Shown here: piece after piece, positions 8,692-16,676 of the stretch | Layout of the letters: each line of letters opens with the position of its first letter | How positions within the stretch are numbered: position 1 is the first letter of the stretch | DNA from: Gemmatimonadota bacterium | GTDB lineage: Bacteria; Gemmatimonadota; Gemmatimonadetes; Gemmatimonadales; Gemmatimonadaceae | NCBI GenBank assembly: GCA_027622655.1 | Contig: JAQBYI010000024.1 | Coordinates: 1-50,426, forward strand | Length of the DNA stretch: 50,426 nt | Direction of reading: 5' to 3' | The notes under the pieces: model-generated | What the model saw: only the letters and a program-made list of their open reading frames with translations | Databases searched by the model: none | Told to the model about the DNA's origin: nothing | Program-made: the position numbers and the translations under genes

Positions 8692-8776
8692 GGACGGCTT
8701 ACGGTTAACGGCTTACGGTTGCCGGTTGTGCGCACGACCTACAGCCGTCAGCCGTGAACTGTCAGCCGTCAACTCG
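8692..8776. repeat. Two facing arrays of CCGTNAR heptamers
   Basis: The gap between the convergent ends of xerC and the dehydratase holds degenerate 7-base repeats. At 8696-8730 five units are in register (GGCTTAC, GGTTAAC, GGCTTAC, GGTTGCC, GGTTGTG). At 8742-8776 five more run in the opposite orientation (CAGCCGT, CAGCCGT, GAACTGT, CAGCCGT, CAACTCG). Read on one strand both reduce to CCGT plus three bases, mostly NAA or NAG. The facing arrangement allows an imperfect hairpin that could terminate both genes. Related arrays occur at 9830 and 27778. Confidence 0.75.
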
Positions 8777-8791
8777 AAGTCGCTGTTCAGG

Positions 8792-9760
8792 TCACCCGGA
8801 TAGCGCGCGTTTCAGATCAGTCATCGCCAGGTTTCCCCCGCACATCACGATGGCTACGCGCTTGCCAGCCAGCTGAGGTGCCAGTTTCCGAAGTCCGGCC
8901 AGTCCCGCTGCGCCGGCCCCCTCGGGAACGTTGTGCGTGATTCGAATCAGGTCGCGCACCGCACCGTACATCGCGTCCTCGGTCACCGTGACGAAGTCGG
9001 CGAGCCCGGCTTTCAGTGCGTCGAACGTGAATTCGTATGCCGACCCGGTGCCGATCCCTTCGGCAAACGTGTTGATTGGCAAGCCCGACAGCAGCGTTCC
9101 CTGGCGCCACGACTCGTACTGCGCCGGGGCACCCTCCGCGCCTGCCGCGTACACCTTCACGTGTGGCGCGCGTTCGCCTACCACGGTGAGCGCGCCAACT
9201 GCCTGCGAGCCGCCGCCCAGCGCGATGATGATCGCGTCGATGGACGGCTCCTGCTCGATGATCTCCAGTGTCATCGTCCCGGCACCGGCGATCACGTTGA
9301 CGTTGTTAGTCGAGTGTACGAGCGTCATTCCGCGTTCGTCGCGAATTCGCCCACAGTCGACGACCGTCGCGTCATAGTTCACGCCGGTTTCGATAAGTTC
9401 GGCGCCGAGTGCGCGCATCGCCGCGTTCTTTTCCGGGTTGTTCCTCTCGGGAACGCAAATCGCGACGGGAATGCCCAGCAGTTTTCCGGCGTACGCAACT
9501 CCCTGGCCGTGGTTCCCGGTGCTCGCGCCGATGGCTCCTCTTGCGCGCTCGGCCGCCGTGAGCGCCGTGACCGCCGAAAGTCCGTTGCGAATCTTGAAGC
9601 TCTGGGTGGGGTGGTGGTTCTCATGCTTGACCCAGACACGAATATCGTGGCCAACGAGTTCGTTGAGCTGCGGATACTCCCGCAACGGCGTCGGTACGAG
9701 GTACGGTGCCAGTCGCTCACGGGCGGCGAGAACGTCGGCAAAAGCGATGGGAGAGGGCAT
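8792..9760 (-). CDS. Threonine/serine dehydratase (PLP enzyme)
   Basis: PLP-dependent fold-type II lyase of the threonine dehydratase/serine racemase group. The ATG at 9760 gives MPSPIAFADV and 322 residues; longer upstream starts add low-complexity sequence without homology. Lys56 in SFKIRNG binds PLP, STGNHGQG binds the phosphate and GGGSQ closes the cofactor pocket. No C-terminal regulatory ACT domain is present, so it is a short, catabolic-type enzyme. It could also act on threo-hydroxyaspartate or racemise serine; sequence alone does not decide. It lies between xerC and hslV on the other strand. Confidence 0.9.
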   Translation of the reverse strand: MPSPIAFADVLAARERLAPYLVPTPLREYPQLNELVGHDIRVWVKHENHHPTQSFKIRNGLSAVTALTAAERARGAIGASTGNHGQGVAYAGKLLGIPVAICVPERNNPEKNAAMRALGAELIETGVNYDATVVDCGRIRDERGMTLVHSTNNVNVIAGAGTMTLEIIEQEPSIDAIIIALGGGSQAVGALTVVGERAPHVKVYAAGAEGAPAQYESWRQGTLLSGLPINTFAEGIGTGSAYEFTFDALKAGLADFVTVTEDAMYGAVRDLIRITHNVPEGAGAAGLAGLRKLAPQLAGKRVAIVMCGGNLAMTDLKRALSG

Positions 9761-9829
9761 TGCGGCAGTCTCGCCGTTGCGGGCCGTGCGGTCAACTGCT
9801 GGTATCAGCGTCCGGGCAGTCGGTAGTCT

Positions 9830-9869
9830 CCGTTGGCCGTTAGCCGCCGGGCGAACCGTCGGCCGTCGA
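9830..9869. repeat. CCGTNNR heptamer array upstream of hslV
   Basis: Units CCGTTGG, CCGTTAG and CCGCCGG run in tandem (9830-9850), then five spacer bases, then CCGTCGG and CCGTCGA (9856-9869). The array occupies the divergent gap between the dehydratase (starts 9760) and hslV (starts 9890), so it lies where both promoters should be. Same unit and period as the arrays at 8692 and 27778. Confidence 0.65.
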
Positions 9870-9889
9870 CCCGTATTAGCTTTTCCACC

Positions 9890-10429
9890 ATGCAGCAATT
9901 CCACGCCACCACCATCCTATGCGTCCGCCACGACGGCAAGGTCGCCATCGGCGGCGACGGCCAGGTTACGCTGGGCGACACGGTAGTCAAGTCGAATGCA
10001 ACGAAGGTGCGTGTGCTCAAAGGCGGAACGGTAGTTGCCGGATTCGCCGGTGCGGTTGCTGACGCTTTTACCCTGTTCGACAAGTTCGAAGAGAAGATTG
10101 ACCGATTTCCCGACAACCTTCCGCGCGCAGCCGTTGAGCTGACGAAGGAATGGCGGTCCGACCGCGTCCTCCGCCGGCTCGAGGCGCAGCTCATCGCTGC
10201 CAACACGATGCACGGATTTGTGCTGTCGGGGAGCGGCGAGGTGATCGAATCAGAGGACGGCGTGCTGGCGATTGGCTCGGGCGGTCCGTACGCGCAGGCT
10301 GCCGCGCGTGCGCTCCTTCGCGAAACGAAACTGACGCCGCGCGAGATCGTGCAGAAGGCGCTCACCATTGCCGGCGAGATCTGCATCTATTCCAACACGA
10401 ACATCACGATACTCGAGCCCGAGCGCTGA
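9890..10429 (+). CDS. hslV: HslV proteasome-like peptidase
   Basis: Threonine peptidase of the HslUV (ClpQY) protease, a cytoplasmic double hexamer capped by HslU. ATG 9890 gives 179 residues. A short propeptide MQQFHA precedes Thr7, which aligns with the N-terminal nucleophile ([10 protein letters not shown]), followed by [17 protein letters not shown] and the conserved end [10 protein letters not shown]. The usual immediate downstream partner hslU is not adjacent: a convergent membrane-protein gene sits between them, so the two subunits probably have separate promoters here. Confidence 0.96.
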   Translation: MQQFHATTILCVRHDGKVAIGGDGQVTLGDTVVKSNATKVRVLKGGTVVAGFAGAVADAFTLFDKFEEKIDRFPDNLPRAAVELTKEWRSDRVLRRLEAQLIAANTMHGFVLSGSGEVIESEDGVLAIGSGGPYAQAAARALLRETKLTPREIVQKALTIAGEICIYSNTNITILEPER

Positions 10430-10440
10430 CGCGCCGGCTC

Positions 10441-10875
10441 CTACCTCGCGCGGGCAATCGCGTCCGCAATACTCCGTGATTCGCGCTCCCACATGCTGGC
10501 GAGCCGTCGCCGCCGCCGAATGACGTAATCACCGGCTGCGCCGCCGAGCGCGATCACGGCGATCACTGCCAGCCAAACATGCAGTTCCAGTCCCAGTTCG
10601 GTCATTCGGACGTTTCCGGTCGGCCCAATGCGCGCCATTGGGCCGATGACAAACACGACGGCGCCAACCGCAAGAAACCCGACAGTCAGCAGCACTCCGA
10701 CGACGTGTGCGCGAACGGCCCGCCGATGAGCGCGCACCAGCTTCTGCTTCAGCGCCTCGAGCACGATCGCCCGCTCGCTCGCAGTCAGGTCGTCGAAGGT
10801 GAGTTCCGCCACTCTGTTGCCGCGCAACAGCAACTCTGCGCGTTCCATTCCGTGCGTCAGGTGCGGCCCATCCAT
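10441..10875 (-). CDS. Small two-helix membrane protein, function unknown
   Basis: A 144-residue protein from ATG 10875. The N-terminal ~55 residues are charged and helical (LTFDDLTASERAIVLEALKQ), followed by membrane helices at about 58-79 (VVGVLLTVGFLAVGAVVFVIG) and 100-119, and a strongly basic end (VIRRRRRL). An in-frame start further upstream would run into the hslU promoter region. It lies convergent to hslV (12 bases) and divergent from hslU (119 bases). I do not recognise a family. Confidence 0.7.
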   Translation of the reverse strand: MDGPHLTHGMERAELLLRGNRVAELTFDDLTASERAIVLEALKQKLVRAHRRAVRAHVVGVLLTVGFLAVGAVVFVIGPMARIGPTGNVRMTELGLELHVWLAVIAVIALGGAAGDYVIRRRRRLASMWERESRSIADAIARAR

Positions 10876-10994
10876 AAGCAGCGGTCTCCTTGCGGTTTTG
10901 GGGCGCGGTTCCGGTGGCTGCCCGGTGGCTGCCCCGTGGATCCGATCCTTGATGGGCCCGGGGCGGCCTGTTCGCAATAGTATCTTTCCTTACG

Positions 10995-12446
10995 ATGCCA
11001 ACCAACCGAACAGAGCAGGCGCTCGCCCGCCTGGCCGACCTCACCCCGCGAAAAATCGTCGCGGAACTTGACCGATACATCATCGGCCAGGCCGACGCCA
11101 AGAAAGCGGTGGCCATCGCGCTGCGCAACCGGTGGCGGCGTCAGCGCGCGCCGGAATCGATTCGCGAGGAAATCGCGCCGAACAACATCATCCTCATCGG
11201 CCCGACCGGCGTCGGCAAGACGGAAATCGCCAGACGGCTCGCCAAGCTGACCGGCGCGCCATTCATCAAGGTCGAGGCGTCGAAGTTCACCGAAGTCGGC
11301 TACGTCGGGCGCGACGTGGAGAGCATGGTGCGCGACCTCGTCGAGAGTGCAATCGACCTCGTGCGCACGGAACGCGAGCAGGAAATGGAAGACCTCGCGC
11401 ACGACCGCGTGGACGAACGGCTGCTCGACCTGCTGCTTCCGACTCCTGCCGACGCCGCACCGGGCGCCCCTCAAAGTGCGGGTGCGGTGCCTGATGCCGA
11501 GCGCGTTTTCGTTATTTCGCCCGAAGGGAGTGTGACGGCGGAGCAGGACGCAGTACGCGATCGCCACAAGCGCACGCGCGACAAGTTGCGGCAGCTTCTG
11601 ATTGACGGGCAACTCGAGCAGCGTGAGATCGAGGTCGAGGTAACACAGCGTGGACCGCAGATTGACGTGGCGGGGCAGCCGGGCGCGCCCGACGCGATGT
11701 CGAACATTGGTGATATGCTCTCTGAGCTGATGCCGAAGCGGAAGAAGAAACGGACTGTGACGGTCGCCGACGCGCGTCGCATTCTCGCGGACGAGGAGTT
11801 CGACAAGCTCATCAACCACGACGAGGTCGTGGCGGACGCGATGGACCGCGTCGAGAAGCTGGGGATCATCTTCCTCGACGAGATCGACAAGATTGCCGGT
11901 TCGCGGGGCGAAATGGGTGGCCCGGACGTATCGCGCGAAGGCGTGCAGCGAGACCTGTTGCCGATCGTTGAGGGGTCCAACGTGCCAACGAAATACGGCA
12001 TGGTGAAGACGGACCACGTCCTCTTTGTCGCCGCAGGTGCGTTCCACGTCTCCAAGCCGAGCGACCTGATTCCAGAGTTGCAGGGCCGTTTCCCGATTCG
12101 CGTGGAACTCAAGCCGCTCACCGAGGCTGACTTCGTGCGGATCATGACGGAGCCCGAGAATGCCCTCACCAAGCAGTACGCGGCGCTGGTTGCCGCCGAA
12201 GGCGCGACGCTGGAGTTCGCCGACGACGCAATCAAAGAGATCGCACGCACCGCGGCGCACGTAAACCAGAAGATGGAGAACATCGGCGCGCGACGGCTGC
12301 ACACGGTGATGACGACGCTGCTCGAAGACGTGCTCTACGAGCTTCCGGATCGAGGCACCGCACCGATCAAAGTTGACGCCAAGGTTGTTCGCGACCGGCT
12401 GAAAGCCATCGCCGAAGATGAGGATCTGCGGCGCTACATTCTCTAG
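10995..12446 (+). CDS. hslU: HslU ATPase subunit of the HslUV protease
   Basis: AAA+ unfoldase that feeds substrates to HslV. The 483-residue protein carries Walker A GPTGVGKTE (69-77), pore loop sequence VGYVGRD, a Pro/Ala-rich I-domain (about 150-260), Walker B IIFLDEIDKI, sensor II GARRLHTV and the C-terminal RRYIL that docks into HslV. TAGTAT at 10978-10983 could serve as a -10 element, but no convincing -35 is visible. An aminotransferase gene with its own strong ribosome-binding site starts 38 bases later. Confidence 0.97.
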   Translation: MPTNRTEQALARLADLTPRKIVAELDRYIIGQADAKKAVAIALRNRWRRQRAPESIREEIAPNNIILIGPTGVGKTEIARRLAKLTGAPFIKVEASKFTEVGYVGRDVESMVRDLVESAIDLVRTEREQEMEDLAHDRVDERLLDLLLPTPADAAPGAPQSAGAVPDAERVFVISPEGSVTAEQDAVRDRHKRTRDKLRQLLIDGQLEQREIEVEVTQRGPQIDVAGQPGAPDAMSNIGDMLSELMPKRKKKRTVTVADARRILADEEFDKLINHDEVVADAMDRVEKLGIIFLDEIDKIAGSRGEMGGPDVSREGVQRDLLPIVEGSNVPTKYGMVKTDHVLFVAAGAFHVSKPSDLIPELQGRFPIRVELKPLTEADFVRIMTEPENALTKQYAALVAAEGATLEFADDAIKEIARTAAHVNQKMENIGARRLHTVMTTLLEDVLYELPDRGTAPIKVDAKVVRDRLKAIAEDEDLRRYIL

Positions 12447-12484
12447 GACGACCGAAGAAAAAAAACCGAAAGGAGCCCCCCGCG

Positions 12485-13798
12485 ATGACCGGAACCGCCG
12501 CCCCACACACCTCGCCGTCAGCATTGCCCACATCGTCCGCCAGCCGGCTCTCCACGCTTTCCGACACGCTCAAGCCGTCGCTGATTCTCACGATTGCTGC
12601 CGAGACGCGCGAGGTAATTGCGAGCGGCCAACCGGTCTGCAATCTCACAGTTGGCGATTTTGACCCGGCGCATTTCCCGATTCCTGAGCGCCTCGCGCAA
12701 AACCTTGCGCGACTCGTGCAACAGGGCGAGACGAACTATCCGCCGTCTGCGGGCATGCCGGCGCTTCGAACGGCCGTCGCGAAGTTCTACAAGGACTGGC
12801 TCGGACTCGACTACACCGATTCGAACGTCCTGGTCGTTTCCGGTGGGCGCCCGGTGATCTACGGTGCGTACCGCGCGGTCGTGAACCCGGGCGACCGCGT
12901 CGTGTACCCCACGCCCAGCTGGAGCAACGAGTACTACACTCCGATCGTCGGCGCGCAGGCGGTGGAAGTTCCCTGCACGGCTGAAACCGGCTTCCTCCCT
13001 ACAGCGGCCCAACTCGCTCCGAGTCTACGCGGTGCGTCACTGCTCGTGCTATGCTCGCCGATGAATCCTTGTGGCACGTTGTTCGATGAACAGCAGTTGG
13101 GCGAAATCTGCGACGCCGTTCTCGCTGAGAATGCGCGCCGTGGCGCGAATGAGCGTCCGCTCTTTTTGCTCTATGATCAGATGTACTGGATGCTCACCTT
13201 TGGTGGTGGAAAACACTTCACGCCGGTTGGCGTTCGTCCCGACATGGCCAAGTACACGATATTCGTGGACGGAATTTCCAAGTCGTTTGCCGCCACCGGG
13301 CTGCGTGTGGGCTGGGCGGTAGGCCCGGCCGACGTCATCAAGACGATGTCCAACCTGCTCACGCACGTTGGAGCGTGGGCGCCGCGAGCAGAGCAGATCG
13401 CGACGGCGGATCTCCTCGGCGCCACGGATGAGATCAAGGCGTTTCACAGGGTGATGCTCCCGGGCCTTGAGGGCCGGCTCAAGTTTCTCGCCGATGGCAT
13501 CGCCGCGCTCAAGGCCGATGGACACGATGTCGACTCCACGCCGCCGCGCGGATCGATCTACCTGAGCGCGCGCTTCGGGCTGAATGGAAAGACGGCGCCG
13601 GGCGGTGAGCGGCTCGTGACCAACGACGATATCCGCCGATATCTTCTACGCTCGTGCGGGCTCGCGGCGGTGCAGTTCCAGGCGTTCAGTGCGCGCGACG
13701 AGACAGGATGGTTCCGGCTCTCGGCGGGAGCGGTAACGCCGGACGACATTCGCGCTCTGATGACGCGCCTGAGGGGTGCGTTGGCCGCGGTGAAATAG
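12485..13798 (+). CDS. Class I/II PLP aminotransferase
   Basis: Fold-type I aminotransferase of 437 residues. AAAGGAG at 12469-12475 is a strong ribosome-binding site that supports ATG 12485. Key elements are the glycine-aromatic GETNYPPSAG, the PLP-phosphate region SGGRPVIYGAY, SPMNPCG (family NPxNPTG with Cys for Thr), YDQMYW and Lys266 in GISKSFAATGLRVGW. The C terminus has the carboxylate-binding Arg in WFRLS. Substrate is unknown; aspartate- and LL-DAP-type enzymes are close in motif. It may be co-transcribed with the carbamoyltransferase that begins 57 bases downstream, which suggests amino-acid metabolism. Confidence 0.88.
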   Translation: MTGTAAPHTSPSALPTSSASRLSTLSDTLKPSLILTIAAETREVIASGQPVCNLTVGDFDPAHFPIPERLAQNLARLVQQGETNYPPSAGMPALRTAVAKFYKDWLGLDYTDSNVLVVSGGRPVIYGAYRAVVNPGDRVVYPTPSWSNEYYTPIVGAQAVEVPCTAETGFLPTAAQLAPSLRGASLLVLCSPMNPCGTLFDEQQLGEICDAVLAENARRGANERPLFLLYDQMYWMLTFGGGKHFTPVGVRPDMAKYTIFVDGISKSFAATGLRVGWAVGPADVIKTMSNLLTHVGAWAPRAEQIATADLLGATDEIKAFHRVMLPGLEGRLKFLADGIAALKADGHDVDSTPPRGSIYLSARFGLNGKTAPGGERLVTNDDIRRYLLRSCGLAAVQFQAFSARDETGWFRLSAGAVTPDDIRALMTRLRGALAAVK

Positions 13799-13854
13799 GC
13801 ACGGGCGAAGGTCCAGCCCAGACGGCTGGTGACGGAGCTACATTTTGTCTCCCC

Positions 13855-14892
13855 ATGCGTCCGCACCGCGACTTCCTGACCATCACGGACTTCACCAAGT
13901 CCGAGATTGACGCGCTCTTCACGCTCGCCGCTCGAATGAAGTCAGGGCGCTACAAGAAGCGTCCGCTCGCCGGCAAGGCGCTGGCGATGATTTTCACGAA
14001 ATCGTCCACGCGCACGCGCGTCTCGTTCGAAGTCGGCGCCTGGCAGCTCGGAGCCCACTCACTCTTTCTCTCGCCGCGCGATGTTCAACTTGGCAGGGGC
14101 GAACCGATTGCTGATACAGCCCGGGTCCTCTCGCGAATGTGCGACGGCATCATGATCCGCACCTTCGCGCACGGCGACATCGAGGAGTTCTCCCGCGCTG
14201 CCGACATTCCGGTGATCAATGGCCTCACCGACGCGCAGCACCCCTGCCAGATCATGGCTGACCTGTTGACCGTGAACGAGTCGCTCGGAACTTACGAGGG
14301 AAAGCGCATCGCCTGGATTGGCGACGGCAACAATATGGCCAACTCGTGGCTCGACGCGGCCCACCGTCTCGGTTTCGAGCTGCGCCTTGCCTGTCCCGAG
14401 GGATATGACCCCGACCCGATCACGCTCCGGCGCGCGCAGAAGCACACCAAGGTGATGCTCACGCGCGACCCGCGCGAGGCCGCCGAGGGTGCGCATGTGG
14501 TGAACACCGACGTGTGGGCATCGATGGGGCACGAGGAGGAGCGGGCGAAGCGGATGAACGCGTTCAGCGGCTTCATCGTGGACAACGCGCTGATGGCACG
14601 CGCGTCGAGGGACGCCATTTTTCTGCACTGCCTCCCGGCACACCGCGGCGAAGAAGTCTCGGCGTCGGTGATCGACGGCCCTCAGAGCAGGGTGTGGGAC
14701 GAAGCAGAGAACCGTCTGCACATTCAGAAAGCAATCATGGCCGCGCTGATGGGTGGGGAATCGCTCGAGACGCCGCGACCGAAAAAGGCGACCGCAAAGG
14801 CGGTGACGAAGGCGGTGACGAAGGCGGTGACGAAGGCGGCGATGACGGCCGCAAAGGCTGCGTCGCAACGGGCCAAATCCCGCCGCCGATGA
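13855..14892 (+). CDS. argF: Ornithine carbamoyltransferase with repetitive basic tail
   Basis: Transfers the carbamoyl group to ornithine in arginine synthesis. ATG 13855 gives 345 residues; sequence further upstream in frame is antisense-like to the aminotransferase. Carbamoyl-phosphate motif SSTRTR (50-55), HPCQIMADL, the domain swivel WIGDGNN and HCLPAHRGEEV (from 258) are all present. The catalytic protein ends near residue 302. The extra ~43 residues are Lys/Ala/Thr-rich (KAVTKAVTKAVTKA), encoded by a 12-bp tandem repeat, and are not part of the family. The stop overlaps the start of a 42-codon gene (ATGA). An acetylornithine or other carbamoyltransferase cannot be excluded. Confidence 0.92.
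   Translation: MRPHRDFLTITDFTKSEIDALFTLAARMKSGRYKKRPLAGKALAMIFTKSSTRTRVSFEVGAWQLGAHSLFLSPRDVQLGRGEPIADTARVLSRMCDGIMIRTFAHGDIEEFSRAADIPVINGLTDAQHPCQIMADLLTVNESLGTYEGKRIAWIGDGNNMANSWLDAAHRLGFELRLACPEGYDPDPITLRRAQKHTKVMLTRDPREAAEGAHVVNTDVWASMGHEEERAKRMNAFSGFIVDNALMARASRDAIFLHCLPAHRGEEVSASVIDGPQSRVWDEAENRLHIQKAIMAALMGGESLETPRPKKATAKAVTKAVTKAVTKAAMTAAKAASQRAKSRRR
14797..14832 (+). repeat. 12-bp tandem repeat in the argF 3' end
   Basis: Three perfect copies of AAGGCGGTGACG (14797-14808, 14809-14820, 14821-14832), with a partial fourth, encode the KAVT units of the ArgF tail. Being a multiple of three, copy changes keep the frame, so tail length could vary between strains. Confidence 0.85.
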
Positions 14893-15017
14893 GTTACGAC
14901 GAACTACTGGCTGAGCGGGGGCTGGCCTATGCAGAGTCGTTGCCTCCCAAGCCTGCAAAGAAATCCGCAAAAAAATCCGCGAAGAAATCCGCTAAGAAGC
15001 CTGCCACGAAGAAGTAG
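14889..15017 (+). CDS. 42-residue Lys-rich small protein
   Basis: ATG 14889 overlaps the argF stop in an ATGA arrangement, a classical sign of translational coupling. The first ~20 residues (MSYDELLAERGLAYAESLPP) are acidic and helix-like. The rest is KPAKKSAKKSAKKSAKKPATKK, similar to histone-H1 C-terminal tails. Codons 24-35 derive from three 12-bp units (14958-14993) with synonymous changes in both Lys and Ala codons (AAA/AAG, GCA/GCG/GCT). That suggests selection for the protein sequence rather than recent slippage. I know no family. A nucleic-acid or polyanion-binding role is a guess. Confidence 0.6.
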   Translation: MSYDELLAERGLAYAESLPPKPAKKSAKKSAKKSAKKPATKK

Positions 15018-15075
15018 CCCGGGCGGTTTCCCGCCGCCTGGAGCAAGTCACCGCACGTAGAGCCTGAGGATTTCC

Positions 15076-16167
15076 ATGCCTTTGAACCTGCAGTCCGCGC
15101 CTCGGAATTCGATGCGCGCCATTGCCGCCATGTGTGCGCTGTTGGGCGCCGCGAAGCTCCCGGCGCAGAATCCGGCGGCTGCCGCGGCTGGCAAGCCTCA
15201 GGTGCACATCGTCGCCACGGGCGGGACGATCGCGTCCACGAATTACTATTCAGCGAATGTCGGCAAGATCGGTGTCGATGCGCTGCTCGCCGCCGTACCA
15301 GCCCTCGCCTCGATCGCGAGCGTTACCGGCCAGCAGTTCTCGAACGTCGCGTCAGGATCAATAACACAGGACATGTGGCTGCGGCTCTCGCGCGGAATCT
15401 CCGACACTCTGCGCGCGCGGCCGGAGCTCTCCGGCGTCGTCGTTACGCATGGCACCGACACGATTGAAGAGACCGCGTACTTCCTGGACCTGACCGTGGC
15501 CGACCCGCGACCCGTGATCGTGACCGGCGCGATGCGGCCGTCGGACGGAATAGGCACTGACGGCCCTGCAAATCTCTACAACTCGGTGCGCGTGGCCGGA
15601 GAGCCGAGCGCTCGCGGGCGCGGGACAATGTTGCTGCTCAACGATGAGATCTTTGCCGGCCGCGACGTAACCAAGATGAACACCGTGCGTCCCGATGCGT
15701 TCGGCGCCCCCTATCGCGGCGCGCTGGGCATCGCCGACCCCGAGCACATCGTCTGGCATCGGTCTGCGACACGCCAGCCGGTGTTCGACATCGCCGGCGT
15801 GCGCGAACTGCCGCGCGTGGACATCGCGTACGTGTACGCGGGCGCGGACGGCGCAGCCATTGACGCCTTCGTGGTCGCCGGGGCGAAGGGGATCGTCGTC
15901 GCGGGCGTCGGCCGTGGTGGCACGTCGCCGGGCATTGGGGCGGCGATGCGCCGCGCAATGGAGAAGGGAGTGGTCGTCGTCATCGGGAGCCGAACCGGCT
16001 CCGGCAGTGTTCCCGTGGGCACAGGCGCATCCCGCGACGGCAAGGGGCCGGCCGCGGTCGGCAGCGGCGATCTTCCCGTGCAGAAGGCGCGGGTTCTGCT
16101 CACACTGGCGCTGCTGCGGAGCACGAACCCTCGCGACGTCGCGAGCGTTTTCGCTGCGCACCAGTAG
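15076..16167 (+). CDS. L-asparaginase, secreted (type II)
   Basis: Hydrolyses asparagine to aspartate and ammonia. The 363-residue protein has an N-terminal signal (MRAIAAMCALLGAAKLPAQ around residues 13-31), so it should act in the periplasm. The first catalytic Thr lies in ATGGTIAST (47-55) and the second in THGTDTIEETA (124-134). GAMRPSD and NVGRGG-like VGVGRGGTSPG follow. GAGG at 15068-15071 favours ATG 15076; an internal ATG 15112 would also leave the signal intact. It leads a likely operon with the peroxiredoxin (31 bases) and a lipoprotein. Confidence 0.92.
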   Translation: MPLNLQSAPRNSMRAIAAMCALLGAAKLPAQNPAAAAAGKPQVHIVATGGTIASTNYYSANVGKIGVDALLAAVPALASIASVTGQQFSNVASGSITQDMWLRLSRGISDTLRARPELSGVVVTHGTDTIEETAYFLDLTVADPRPVIVTGAMRPSDGIGTDGPANLYNSVRVAGEPSARGRGTMLLLNDEIFAGRDVTKMNTVRPDAFGAPYRGALGIADPEHIVWHRSATRQPVFDIAGVRELPRVDIAYVYAGADGAAIDAFVVAGAKGIVVAGVGRGGTSPGIGAAMRRAMEKGVVVVIGSRTGSGSVPVGTGASRDGKGPAAVGSGDLPVQKARVLLTLALLRSTNPRDVASVFAAHQ

Positions 16168-16198
16168 CGCACGACACGTCAACTCGAAGAAAACCAGC

Positions 16199-16669
16199 AT
16201 GCCGACACTCAAACAGGCGGCTCCGAACTTCACGCTGCAAACCGACACGGGCGAAGAACTCGAGCTCTCCAGCCTGAAAGGTCAGACTGTCGTGCTCTAC
16301 TTCTATCCCAAGGACGACACGTCAGGCTGCACGAAGGAAGCGTGCGATTTTCGCGATCTCTTCCCGAAGTTCAAGCGCGGCAAGGCGGTTATCCTCGGCA
16401 TATCGCCCGACAACGTGAAGAGCCACGCCAAGTTCAAAAAGAAGTACGACCTGCCGTTCACGCTGCTGGCCGACGAGGGGCACGTGGTGGCCGAGCAGTA
16501 CGGCCTGTGGATACAGAAGACATTCTACGGGCGGAAGTACATGGGCGTCGAGCGGACGACGTACATCATTGGTGCCGATGGGCGAATCAAGATGATTTTT
16601 CCCAAAGTGAACCCCGAGGGCCACGCCGAGGAAGTGGCCGCGGCGCTTCGCGACCTCGCGAAGGCGTAG
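16199..16669 (+). CDS. bcp: Thioredoxin-dependent peroxiredoxin, BCP type
   Basis: Reduces peroxides with a peroxidatic Cys regenerated by thioredoxin. The 156-residue protein has the motif DDTSGCTKEACDFRD with Cys44 and the resolving Cys49 five residues later, as in the E. coli BCP/PrxQ group. FYPKDDT before it and GVERTTYIIG after it match the family. A cytoplasmic location is expected because no signal is present. It lies 31 bases after the asparaginase and 4-7 bases before the next gene. Confidence 0.95.
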   Translation: MPTLKQAAPNFTLQTDTGEELELSSLKGQTVVLYFYPKDDTSGCTKEACDFRDLFPKFKRGKAVILGISPDNVKSHAKFKKKYDLPFTLLADEGHVVAEQYGLWIQKTFYGRKYMGVERTTYIIGADGRIKMIFPKVNPEGHAEEVAAALRDLAKA

Positions 16670-16676
16670 ACGCGTG

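Noticed and set aside
10857-12533. Long minus-strand open frame opposite hslU (558 codons)
   Set aside because: It mirrors the codons of hslU, is Arg/His-rich without domains, and appears because high-GC third positions suppress stops on the other strand.
13813-13829. CCAGCC-CAGAC-GGCTGG stem before argF as a terminator or attenuator
   Set aside because: Only six pairs, no T-run and no leader peptide; too weak to list as a feature.
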